NCBI GenBank assembly: GCA_029531795.1
Contig: JAPEIS010000004.1
Coordinates: 1,798,001-1,862,000, forward strand
Reading direction: 5' to 3'
Length of the DNA: 64,000 bases
Source: Sclerotinia nivalis
Lineage: Eukaryota; Ascomycota; Leotiomycetes; Helotiales; Sclerotiniaceae
Shown here: one piece after another, positions 1 to 10,579 of the stretch
Layout: every line of letters starts with the position of its first letter
Position numbering within the stretch: position 1 is the stretch's first letter
Program-made: the position numbers and the translations under genes
Notes under the pieces: generated by a model
Seen by the model: only the letters and a program-made list of their open reading frames with translations
Told to the model about the DNA's origin: nothing
The model's database searches: none

Positions 1-1326
1 ATACTCTCGAAAAAAAAAATTACTGTGTCATAGTTTACGCATCGTCATAGCCCGTCCGTTCACTAATTGGCACTAATATACACTAATCTGTAGTCTAGAT
101 CACGGCATATGAACGTTCTATCCTAATTAGCAGGGTTACCTGGGAAATCTTCTGACTACCAAGGTAGCTGCAATTTTAAAGGAGATCAAAAGATAACAAT
201 AGTAAATGCTATATTTATCTATTTTAGTTTAGGTGTCACTAAAGTAGAATAATCGATTTTATGATCTCAAATGGCATAAGGCACATGAAATCCCATAAGC
301 GACGACCTTTATATATTCGTCGCCCCACAGATTCCATCGAACTCTATGCGCAATATAACCTCTTTTCAATATGCGATCAATCGCGGAGCCCTGCCGGCCT
401 CATAAAGAGGTGCACCCACTGGTGAATAGCTTCTAATTCATCCTTCCTATGAATCTAACGTTTACTAAGCACACTACAGGCCTTCTGATAAAATGAATAT
501 TTGAAAATTGGAAATAATATAACTTCATAAAATCCACTTAAGAGATAGATCCCCAAATAGATTATCTTCTAATAAGACTGTTGGTATCACTTCGGTGATA
601 CTACTCGCATAGTACTATTCTAGTATTGTATTGTATTCATTCTTGATTGCTACACTATGAAAGGAGGGGGCTATTTATCCTAAAGGGGCTAGAACTCGCT
701 AGTGGTACGGTTCCCTTTGTGAGGTTGGTCACATGACGTTTCAACAAAAACACAAACATGAGATGCCAACTTTGGTTTAATTGTCGCTGATAAACAAGGA
801 GATGCACTTACTAGAATATTATAAAACACGAATGAGACTTACAGAGAACAACCGACTGTCATCCTGGATGAAGAAAAAGAGTCAAGAGGATCACATGCAT
901 ATACAGGTTAGACATCATGTAGTGACTATTTTCCATTCCCATTAAATTGATTTGCCTATTTTTAATATACAAGTACGTAAAGTTCATGTCGGAATACTAG
1001 TCCCACCTCGATTTTTTCAATGCTAATGGTTTTGCAAGTGAAATGATTACCGGAATCTGAAAACTCCATGGATCGTTTTGCAATTTAACACCGCAGCTCC
1101 AATTGATAAATGAAAAACCAAAGTAGAAATGTAAATGAGAGAGCAGTCGCCGGAAGTAGTACCAAGGCTTTGCGAATGTGTGATTCTGAAAATATAGAAA
1201 GGATGTGACTGCATCGACGGATCCCAGCTCATCTGTGAAGATGACGCGAGTATAGATTGGATAATTTTTCCCGGGAAACACCGCTGTCCAGCCACATTCG
1301 AAGGAACAAGCAAAAAGAACCATCGT
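1..1326. other. AT-rich intergenic region
   Basis: No supportable gene was seen on either strand. Open frames near 1.0-1.3 kb carry no recognisable domain and overlap the 3' flank of the RNA-binding protein gene, so this side probably holds its 3' UTR and terminator. The leftmost 900 bases have stops in all frames at short spacing. Confidence 0.5.
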
Positions 1327-4310
1327 TTATCCCCTAGCATAAGGATGGAAACCTCTGCTACCACCCCTTCCACCTCCCCTATAGTTCGCACCAGGCTTCC
1401 CGGCATTCTTTGGACCCGTTGGCGCACCAGCAGGCGCATTCGGTGCAACGGCTGGTGGAGCAGAACCTCTGTCACTTCCTCCACCTCCACCTCCACGCCC
1501 TCCTCTCCCACCACCAAATCCACCACGTCCGCCACCGCCGCCACCGCCACCACCACTGCTAGTCCCTGGCTGAGGAACATCATCGTACATACCCTCCCAA
1601 GACGTCGGCCCACCTCCACCTCCGCCCATTCCATATCCGCCGCCGCCAGCGCCGTATTGCGATTGCTCGCGCTGAGCTCGTCTCATCTGTTGTTGTTCAT
1701 ACTTTTGTTGCTCGAAAAGCCCTTGTTCATATGCATTGTAACCGGGTGTACCCATTCGACCACCGGGGTTGCTACCACCACCAGCCGCGTAGTTACCTGC
1801 TTGTCCACCCATTGCCTGCTGCATTTGCATTTGTTGCATTTGCTGCATCTGTTGCATCATAGCTGGATTCATTCCTGCCATTGCTGCCATTCCAGCCGAT
1901 GGACTTTGAGGGCTCTGACTGCGTGCACCGCCCCCCCCTCCACCTTGCATTTGCTGCTGCATTTGCTGCATTTGCTGCATCTGAGCCATTTGGGTCATCA
2001 TAGCAGGATTCATACCACCGGGCATTCCGCCTGGCATTTGTCCTCGGCCTCCACCCATGGCCATTTGTTGCTGCATTAGTGCAAAATACTGCTGCATGCG
2101 CTGCCAGTATTGGGCCATTAATTGAGGAGTCATACCGCCTGGAGCATTCATTTGACCACCTTGTTGCTGTTGATTAGAATTTTGAAAGTCGTCACCAGCG
2201 TTTCCCCCTTTCTTAAACCGACTGCCTCGTGGACCTCTGACTTCTTCCTCCTCCCGTATGTTTCCTCGGGGTTGGGCTTTCTTGACTTCGATAGGCTTCC
2301 CATGAATTTCGAGTGGGCCCTCCAGGCATGCTTCAACAGCGGCTTCACTATCGAATGTGACGAATCCAAATCCTCGTGGCCTACCAGTATCTTTGTCCAT
2401 CATTAGAGTGGCGTCGACAACTCGTCCGAATTGCATGAAGTACTCTTTGAAATCTTGCTCGGAAGCATCTTGACTGACACCACCAACGAAAATCTTGCTT
2501 GTACGTTCTTGCTCGTCTCTTGGAATAGCGCGTTTGGGATCGATCTTGAAAGTTGAATGTGAGCTTGTGTTTTTTGAGGCTGAATAGTGAATTTTTGAAG
2601 GATAAGAGCGTAAAGAATTATTAAAAGTTTTGAGATCGGGTCTTACTATTTTGCCGTCAAGGTAATGTTCCTTAACCATGACAATATTGACAGTCCGGGC
2701 ATCTTTGAATGTCAAGAATCCAAATCCTCTAGATCGACCAGATGCACCATCTCTCATAACAGTACATTCAAGTACCTCACCGAATTGTGAGAAATATTCT
2801 TTCAATGATTCTAAAATTTAAGAGTTAGTGGTCATACGAGGGTTGAGCCTAACATTGGTTTTCAGCCATCTTACGATCTGTAGTCTCCCAATTCAATCCA
2901 CCAATGAACATTTTACTGCGCAAGAAGAATTAGCATGTTGCCCATTTTTATTAATTACTATCGTGACAAGAGAAGAGGCAATGAAGTCATCCCGTGTTGG
3001 AAATTCTCAAAGATTGCATCAATGCTTTTTCCCAGGGTCCGTTTTATGTCTTGAGTAGTGAGATGATATCCATTTTCTCCATTTCGTTCAAGAAATAATC
3101 TAACTGGGCTGCGAGCGAAAGAGCAAAAGTGGGTTGGGATTCTAATGGGCCACATTTGGCATTTGATGGAGCTTTCGACACATCCAGCAGTATGTCAATG
3201 CCAGGCACACGCCCAAGCAAATTACCATCGAAGCAATTGCCTGCGAATCATGCAATAACGATAGAACAGATGGCACCATAAGATATCCAAAAACAATCGT
3301 GTCTTTTGCTATCGTGATGCTAGGTACTGGCGTCGAAGCTATGGGCTATGGCCTATCTGTGTCTGTGGCTCTATGAAGATTATCTCGACAATAGGCTATG
3401 TAGTAGTAGTAGCAGCAGGTTTGACTATTGCTGTTGTGGGTGGCGGATGCATGAGGTGTATACCCAATTATCTCAAATCAAATGACTCTGAGCTTGTTCC
3501 ATCGCCATTTCCTATCCACGTTCCCGTAGTCGGGAACCAAGCCCAAAGTATATGCCCAATCCCAAAGCAGGATATAACATTGGATCGTGCGCTCAATACC
3601 CCATAACATAGCCACTCTAATCCCCCAAAAGCTCCCATTTTTAATTCACTCATCTCAGCTCATTTGATCCCATTCCTGAACCCAACTCCAGAATTGTTGC
3701 CTTTACCTCCTGCCTCCATCCACAAAGGCCCAGTTTTATCATATCCACGGTCTCCATATCTTATGCCTTGATGTGATTTGAGCCCAAAGCTCGAGGGTAA
3801 CTACAGTCATGTTGCAGGTTTGAAATATAATAAATGGTAAAGTGCCAAAGAAAAATTCTGCAATCTTACCCATCTTCCTTGATACCCGGTCCCTGTGCTT
3901 CATCTCTAGTTGAAGGAGCATCATAACCAATGCCATTCCCATTATCATTCCCGCTTCCCAGATTGAAATCTATTTCATCATCCATATCTTGTTCACCGTT
4001 ATACATTTGTTGATCTCCATCTCCATCCCTATTTTGTGGATTTTGCTCAATATCTTGTTCGGCTTTCACTTCAGCTTTTACTTCTGTAGCAGGGGCTGAA
4101 GGTTGGGCAGTAGGTTCGGGTACTGCCTCTGCTGGATTTGCGGCGTTATCATCTTCGGTATACCTTAAAGCAATGTATCAGCTGGAAGTTTTGCGACGTG
4201 ATGATAAATGTGCGACCATCAAGTAATAATGGGAAGTAACGCAACTGTAAGATGGATGGTACATACAAATCAGCGAAGAGATCTTCCTCGAAGTTTTCGG
4301 CTTCAGCCAT
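1327..4310 (-). CDS. HRP1: Hrp1/Nab4-type two-RRM nuclear RNA-binding protein
   Basis: Probable cleavage-factor IB/hnRNP protein that binds AU-rich 3' UTR elements and acts in mRNA 3'-end formation and export, as known for yeast Hrp1. Exons on the minus strand read 4267-4310, 3870-4163, 2875-2915, 2647-2810 and 1327-2544, giving 586 aa. The start codon at 4308-4310 opens an acidic N-terminus. RRM1 (about residues 114-187) has RNP2 MFIGGLNW and RNP1 SRGFGFLTF. RRM2 (about 197-272) has IFVGGV and PRGFGFVTF. The C-terminal half is Gln/Met-rich and then Gly/Arg-rich (RGG-like), ending HPYARG, typical of Hrp1/Musashi-like hnRNPs. Two oddities: a 954-nt intron before RRM1, and a 102-nt intron (2545-2646) without stops and in frame, so retention would insert 34 residues into RRM1. 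Splicing it restores the family sequence DGKIIDPKRAIP. The family call is strong; the long-intron boundaries are inferred from frame and motif. Confidence 0.88.
2916..3869 (-). other. Unusually long intron of the HRP1-like gene
   Basis: The donor at 3865-3869 (GTAAG on the minus strand) and the acceptor at 2916-2921 (GCGCAG) join the acidic N-terminal exon to RNP2 of RRM1 in frame. At 954 nt it is about ten times longer than the other introns here. Short open frames inside show no domain. It could hide an alternative promoter or first exon. Confidence 0.6.
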
Positions 4311-5139
4311 GATGAATCGATCTATGTTCTGTGAGATATTTGATTAGATTCAGCCCAACGTCAATCTGTAGACGGATGAGCAGCTTCGTACACTTCTCGT
4401 TGAAGAAGCTTCGTGAAAAGGTTGCAGTTGTCTTTGATCGCAAGCACTGGAAGTATTCAGAAGAGTTGATAGACAAGTTGATGGAGTTTTTATCTTAAGA
4501 TTGAATTGAAATGGAAGTAGGAGTAGATTGAGAAAGAAATTGATATAGGAAATCCAAGTGAGAAGTGAATGGATTCAAGGTCTTCCTTTTCCCCAATAAC
4601 ATTTGAATTGCGCGCCCTGGTCCGTTCCGCCTTAGCATATTTTAGCGTACCGAATTCCAAGGCTAGCGGGGATTTCCCCGCCTGAAGCCCGCGCAACGCA
4701 ACACCAAACATTGGCACAGTAATGCATTTTGGATGGCAGAAGAGAAGTGCAATGCTGTAAGGAATGAAAACGAAATATTAAAATCTAATTATTTTATGAG
4801 GGGCTGTGAAGATGTTCTCTTCTTCGAATGGTAATAAAAAACCAGTCCAACAGGTATGCGATAACATTATTCAAATTCCCTGATTTATATAGCTGACTCG
4901 AGCCATTATTGTAGGAGATGGTTCAGGTTGGTCAGTTTGACCCCCCCCACACCTTTCTATTTCGAAGCATGCGCAGAGTTCTGCATGTTCAATTATGCGT
5001 TTTCTAGTTTCTGAACTTGGCTGATATCTAACCCTGCATTATAGAGCGTGCTGAGTACGTTCCCAATCGAGATCTCTTTGCGCCACGCCTAGCAGAAGCT
5101 TCAATTTGTGGTGTCGAATTATAGATACCAAGGACTGAC
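4311..5139. promoter_or_regulatory. Divergent intergenic promoter region, HRP1-like / GYP1-like
   Basis: These 829 bases separate the divergent starts of the RNA-binding protein and the Rab-GAP. A short open frame starting at 4812 is followed by plausible splice signals (donor near 4853, acceptors near 4914 and 5042). It may be a 5' leader exon of the plus-strand gene, but it does not connect in frame to the TBC protein. No recognised factor site was seen. Confidence 0.4.
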
Positions 5140-6983
5140 ATGGACAGATCATCATCCCCTTTCTGGCGTGCCCGAACAGCAAGTGGACGTGCTGATGCAT
5201 CCCCAAAGAAACAAAGTAGCGAGTCGGGATCTGGACTTGTTGTGGGAGCTGGATACTCTCATGCTGACATACTGAAGTTTGATAACTTGCACGTCTCACA
5301 ATGCCTTCATCTTGGGAAACGCCAGCTAACCTATGTTTAGATCATTATCCAACACTTCACGCCCCAGAACATCCCCATCAATTCCCTCGCACAAACATCG
5401 AAGCGATACTCCTCCGCAACGAGGCCCGGCAACGTTGTCGCCCCCACCTCGTAGATCCTATACAGATTTCATATCGCATACGAATAACGATTGGGCCGCA
5501 GATGACGAAGAAGAAGAAGAGGATGAATATGGCTACGAGGATGACGATGGGGACGATTTTGGCCTTCCGAGTATATCTAGCAAGAAGCGCAAAAATCAGA
5601 GCCGACTGAAAAGTGCGTCGGCTGGCACCGCGCTTGATGAAGGCAATATTTCTCCATGGCGCTCTAGCTTTGGCGCGAATGCAATGGGGATAGGATCGCG
5701 AAGAATGTCAAACAGTGCAGACATCGCGATCGAAAGGCCTGCGCCAAGTTACCCGGTTGCGAAAAAGAGCGAAGGGAAGATACTCCGGCCTCAATACAAA
5801 GAAATACTTCGAGATCCAGCCAATTCTCTACATCTGATAGATCACCCCCCGGTACCACCCAATGCTACTTCAAAAGAAGTCGAAGCACACGGGGCTCGAA
5901 TAACAAGAATAAATAAATTTAAGAAGATATTACAAGCTACCTCCATTCCTTTAACCGAACTTAGAGATGCCTCTTGGAATGGAATACCAGAAGAAGTTCG
6001 CGCAATGTCATGGCAACTGCTACTTGGGTATCTCCCTACTAGCAGTGAAAGACGTGTGGGCACATTAGAACGGAAACGAAAGGAATATCTTGACGGGGTA
6101 CGACAAGCTTTCGAGAAAGGTGGCACTAGTTCTGCCTCGACTGGTAAAGCCAGGGGGCTCGACGAAGCAATTTGGCACCAAATCAGTATTGATGTACCAA
6201 GAACTAATCCACATTTAGAGCTTTACAGTTATGAAGCTACGCAACGATCCTTAGAACGAATACTTTACGTATGGGCAATACGTCATCCTGCAAGTGGTTA
6301 TGTGCAAGGCATCAATGATCTTGTGACTCCATTCTGGCAAGTCTTCCTAGCTACCTATATCGCAGATTCGGACGTGGAAAGTGGTATGGACCCAGGGCAG
6401 CTTCCCAGACCAGTATTAGACGCAGTTGAAGCAGATTCGTTTTGGTGTTTGACGAAGCTTTTGGATGGCATTCAGGACAATTATATTTTTGCGCAGCCAG
6501 GGATTCAACGTCAGGTGGCGTCGCTCCGGGATTTAACCGCAAGGATCGATGAACCTTTAGCTAAGCATCTTCAAGCAGAAGGCGTTGAGTTTATACAGTT
6601 TAGCTTTCGGTGGATGAATTGTCTCTTGATGCGAGAGATCAGTGTTCAGAATACTATTAGGATGTGGGACACTTATCTGGTTAGTAGCAAACACTCTCTT
6701 TCTTTCCACTACTAACGCGAATTTTTAGGCCGAAGAGCAAGGCTTTTCAGAGTTTCATTTATATGTGTGCCTCGCTTTTCTCGTGAAATGGTCCTCTAAA
6801 TTATTGAAAATGGACTTCCAAGAAATCATGATGTTTCTTCAGGCGCTACCGACTCGCAACTGGACGGAAACTGATATAAACATGCTTCTGGGAGAAGCAT
6901 TTGTATGGCAATCACTTTTCAAAGGCTCTTCATCACATTTACGTGGTAGCAGTAGTACTACGCCATCGAGTGCTGCTTTTTGA
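5140..6983 (+). CDS. GYP1: Gyp1-type TBC-domain Rab GTPase-activating protein
   Basis: Accelerates GTP hydrolysis on Rab GTPases (Ypt1/Sec4-type in yeast), acting at the Golgi. Exons read 5140-5276, 5341-6679 and 6729-6983, giving 576 aa. The first intron uses donor GTTTGA and an acceptor just after a GCTAAC branch point. Without that exon, translation could start at 5333. The N-terminal ~240 residues are Ser/Pro-rich with a Glu/Asp run. The TBC domain (about residues 255-545) shows motif A around GIPEEVRAMSWQLLLG, the arginine-finger motif IDVPRTNP (Arg near 333) and the glutamine-finger motif YVQGINDL (Gln near 368), followed by EFIQFSFRWMNCLLMRE. Length is close to yeast Gyp1 (637 aa). The TBC assignment is firm; the first exon is inferred from splice signals and frame. 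Confidence 0.88.
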
Positions 6984-7775
6984 AGACCCTTTCTTACGAA
7001 TATCTATACTATTCAATACTATGAACGGATGACTGGGATTCAGGCTACAGGATATGGCGTCATTGGCGAATGGGATATTAAAGATTCAACAGTCGAGCGT
7101 ATATAACGACAGGGCCACACAGCTGTGTAGATTAGCAGAGGGATGAACATGCCTGTTGAGCCTTTGATATTCAGGAGATCTAAGGTTGAGCTTAGTCAGT
7201 CATGCGGCCATCGAACAACCTCGGGACCGCAAGTATGTGTCGCCTAGGCTACTGGTTTTTATCTGTACGTAACTATTGAATTCGGTAGGCAAAAGACAGA
7301 GGCTGGAAAATGAAAATATATGCATTCACGTGCATATCTTATATATATTTCTTCCATTATGTGAATCAGATGACAATGCTAGGGAGGATATTATATAATT
7401 GTTGCCTACATCTGGTCGGCACAATATGGGAATGGACAATTACAATTTGAAAAGATTCAAAATAATGATGTTCTAACGAGTTGCTATATGTCGTAGTAAA
7501 ATGTTTTTATTTACTATCAGATTTGGTCGTATGGATCTATCCTGAACATTGCACATGAGTTTATAATGGTACTCATTGATCCCATTTCTCTCGCATCTAA
7601 CTCCTAACTCCAACTTTCGACGACGTAGGGATCGTCTATCTCACCCCTTAGTTCGCCAGACGAAAAGGCTTTTACACAAGGTGACCTGTGGTGAGTTTTG
7701 GAGGAAGATAAAAGACAAGTACTTCAAACCCAAGTCCCTTTTGAGACTGAACTATTTATTCCCGCAAAAATAAAT
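6984..7775. other. Convergent intergenic region
   Basis: This lies between the tail-to-tail ends of the TBC gene (plus) and DPB2 (minus). It should contain both terminators. It is AT-rich, with no gene or repeat that I can support. Confidence 0.5.
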
Positions 7776-10170
7776 CTAAAACCCCACCTCCCTAACTTTT
7801 CCCATCCGTCCCCAAACATCATACTCCACCCACCTTGCCATGCCCCTCCTCCCCCTCGCCACCACACTCCCAGGATTCATAACATGACACCCTTCATATG
7901 TCAAGCAAAAGGCTGGACTATCTACATCACATAGGATAATGGCTGTAGGTAATGGATAGATACTCAACGCATTTGAGAAATCCCAATGTTGGGGTGCGAT
8001 GTTGAGGGGAAAGGGTGAGAGATGTCCTTGATCGAGGAGGGTTTTGGTGAGACGACGCGCAGCATGGATATCGGGGTCGATTTCTGGAGGGGGGGTGGAG
8101 GAGGGAGGAGAAGAGGCTGGTGGTGACATGTTTATATCTTCGTCTTCGTCGTTATCGGTAATGGGCTTTTTAGATGAGTTGAGGGTGACGGCCGTTCGTC
8201 GGAGACGTCCGCTAATGTCGTCTCGGAATACTACTAATTCACAACTCATGCCGAATAGACTGACTCTTGCTGGGTTACTCGTCCAGATGGCTTCTCCATC
8301 TCCTTTTCTCCCTTTTTCCTTCTCTATTTCGGCGTTAGCGTTCGCGAACGCGCGTTTTATGCGGGAAGTGAACATTTCTGGCACGGGTTTTCTGGGTAGT
8401 GGAACAGAGGAGCCGGATGAGAAGGCCGAAACCCATGCGTCATTGGGGCCGGGTATGAATATGAATGTTGCGGTACTAAGGAGGGTAGGATATTCGGAGA
8501 GAACCGCGGCAAGGGAGTCGAAATATTCTTTATATTCTATAGAACCTCCCCATCCGCCGCGCGAAAGTACGGCATGGGAGACAAAGGGGCCGAGTAGGAT
8601 AAAAGTCATAGGTGTGCACCCTTCTGGTTCAGATGAGTAAAGGGAGAGAATTTTCTTCAGGGCTTGAAAAGTTTGGGGGATATCAAGGTGGACTTCGCCA
8701 AGAATTACTACACGGCCTCTGGATGGAAGCGGGTGGTCGTCCGTATCTGAAGAAGGGGGAGGGGGTCGAAGAAGCTTTTGTTCGAGTCGTTGCATTTTAG
8801 TGCCTAGGGCTCGAGAACTTCCTACACCGAGAAAATCTACCCAACCGAAACCGCCGCCGGCAGTAGTATCTCCTTCACCGGCTGTGCCTAAAGTGACATG
8901 ACGACGTTCGGGAGGAGGATGACCGATGGTGAAGCCGATAAATTTACCGGAAATAGTACCACCTACCCCTCCATTTCCACCAAGACGAGACGATGATCCA
9001 GTCTCATCCTCCTCATATGTACCGTCTACCAGTACGATCATCCCAGGTGCGAACCAGGCGCCATCTTCGGGGATCGCTTTCGCGTGTGTGAGATCAAGAG
9101 CAATAGTGCCCGTTAGGTCATTGATTGCAAGAGTACCAGTCGGAGAAATACTGAGGAGGCCGAGGAGCATGTGGTTGCTGCGGTTGCGGCCGAGAAGGTT
9201 GGCTATCGGCGTTAATTTATATGACTGCTGTGGAGTGGCAATAGCGGAGGTGCTGCGTTGAAGAGAGGCTTTGCCGCCTTGAAAAGCGGGCGTTTGGAAA
9301 GATTCATTTCGTAGGAGACGTTGATGGATAATATTATAGCGGTTTTGGAAGAGGAGTGTTTTATGGGACGCAGGAGGGAATAAGGAGGGCTTGGAGGTAT
9401 CTCTGTATCGCATTAGTGGATTTTTGAGAGTCTATTATTGAAACATACCTATCAAAGTGCTTCTTAGCAACATTATATATCAATCGAGGTTGCTCAAAAG
9501 CATCAATAACCTTCAGCCACCTCCTTGGATCCCTCAGACCATCCTCATCTTCCTCGTCATCCACCTCTAACATTGACATTCCCAGACTCGATTGACTATC
9601 CTCTCTTTGTATATTCCCCAGCCGTAATCCAAGTCTAGTATGATTAACCTCCCCGTGCTGTGATGATCCCAGAACCAAACTGTTCTGCCGGCTTAATTCT
9701 CTTCCTACGACTATCCTCCCACCACTCATATTTCCTTCCAAAGCTTTCAAAATCTCTTTCAATTCTGTTCCTTCTCCATCGACAATAACACCACCACTCC
9801 TATTCTTCCAACTCTTTGCAACCTCCTCCAAGACTCTCTCTGCCAATCCTTCTTCCCTCCATCCTGTCCCACAATGCTTCCCAATGAAAGTAGCCAACAC
9901 TTGCAAAGCGGACGACGTCAAAGTCAAACTATGCTTCTTTGTGAAAGTCCGAAAAGCCAAAGGTCTTAATGTTGCAGGTGGCAGGAGAATTGGGAGAATA
10001 CTCGCTTTCGGTAAGGGAACTGCAGCGGCATTGAATGGTCGTATAGGATGTACTGGAGTTGCAAATGCGGGCGACGAAGAGGGGATAGAATTTAAATTGG
10101 TAGCTGGGGTAGCAGGAGGTCTGAAGATTGAAGTAGCATTTGATTTCGGTATAGGATTTGGGCGACTCAT
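7776..10170 (-). CDS. DPB2: DNA polymerase epsilon subunit B (Dpb2)
   Basis: Essential non-catalytic second subunit of the leading-strand replicative polymerase epsilon, linking it to the CMG helicase. Exons on the minus strand read 9449-10170 and 7776-9402 with a 46-nt intron, giving 782 aa. The start at 10170 opens MSRPNPIPKS. The N-terminal region has a helical segment around TKKHSLTLTSSALQVLATFI, followed by a linker ending near DPRRWLKVIDAFEQPRL. The C-terminal half is the OB-fold plus inactive calcineurin-like phosphoesterase module. GRVVILGEVHLD, FILLGPFVSH and FIPGPNDAW lie where active phosphoesterases carry metal-binding DxH, GDxxD and GNH motifs, so catalytic residues are absent, as expected for polymerase B subunits. 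The upstream MluI boxes support cell-cycle regulation. Confidence 0.9.
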
Positions 10171-10579
10171 ATTTCAAATTCAAGATTTAAAGTTTCCATT
10201 GGTATTAGTCGTTAATCGTCCTCAATCATTTATTTCATGAATTCATAAATGCTTTTTACATACTCGAGTTATTGTCGATATTTTGGTCAAGGCTTGTGAG
10301 ACGCGTTATGACGCGTAAAGTGGTTTCTATTTTCGCGTAAAGCTCTCGTAATCCCTGTAACTTTCACTGGCTTCAATGTCTTACGACTTTTCGAAGCTTC
10401 AAAAACAAGCTGTTAACCTATTTATCTGTCGCAAATTCAATTTCTAAATCTCATCCTAATTCCACCTTTGACTGTCGAGGAGTTGCAATTACTATTTAAT
10501 CAATATATCTTCCTTCTACAAAGCTCCTTCAATTCCTCCATCACACCTTTCAAATACTCACTCAATTACCTTGGACACA
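10171..10579. promoter_or_regulatory. Bidirectional promoter between DPB2 and the NASP-type chaperone gene
   Basis: A 409-bp intergenic region between two divergent starts. It carries two exact ACGCGT boxes (10301-10306 and 10311-10316) and CT-rich stretches ahead of the plus-strand start. In yeasts, ACGCGT is bound by MBF (Mbp1-Swi6), which drives G1/S transcription of replication genes. Confidence 0.7.
10301..10316. promoter_or_regulatory. Paired MluI cell-cycle boxes (MCB, ACGCGT)
   Basis: Two perfect palindromic hexamers start exactly 10 bp apart, one helical turn, so both would face the same side of the helix. They lie about 130 bp upstream of the DPB2 start codon and about 265 bp upstream of the histone-chaperone start. 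Sequence and spacing are seen directly; binding by an MBF-type complex is inferred from the yeast system. Confidence 0.65.

Noticed and set aside
1345..2079. 244-codon plus-strand open frame, Ser/Thr/His-rich
   Set aside because: Antisense to the Gln/Gly-rich end of the Hrp1-like CDS; the composition is a by-product of repeat codons.
4812..5090. Short spliced reading MFSSSN... that could be a tiny separate gene (Tim13-like start considered)
   Set aside because: The downstream twin-Cys motif of small Tim proteins is absent and the frame ends after about 33 codons; kept only as a possible leader exon.
8044..8640. 198-codon plus-strand frame
   Set aside because: Antisense to the well-supported DPB2 CDS, with no domain.
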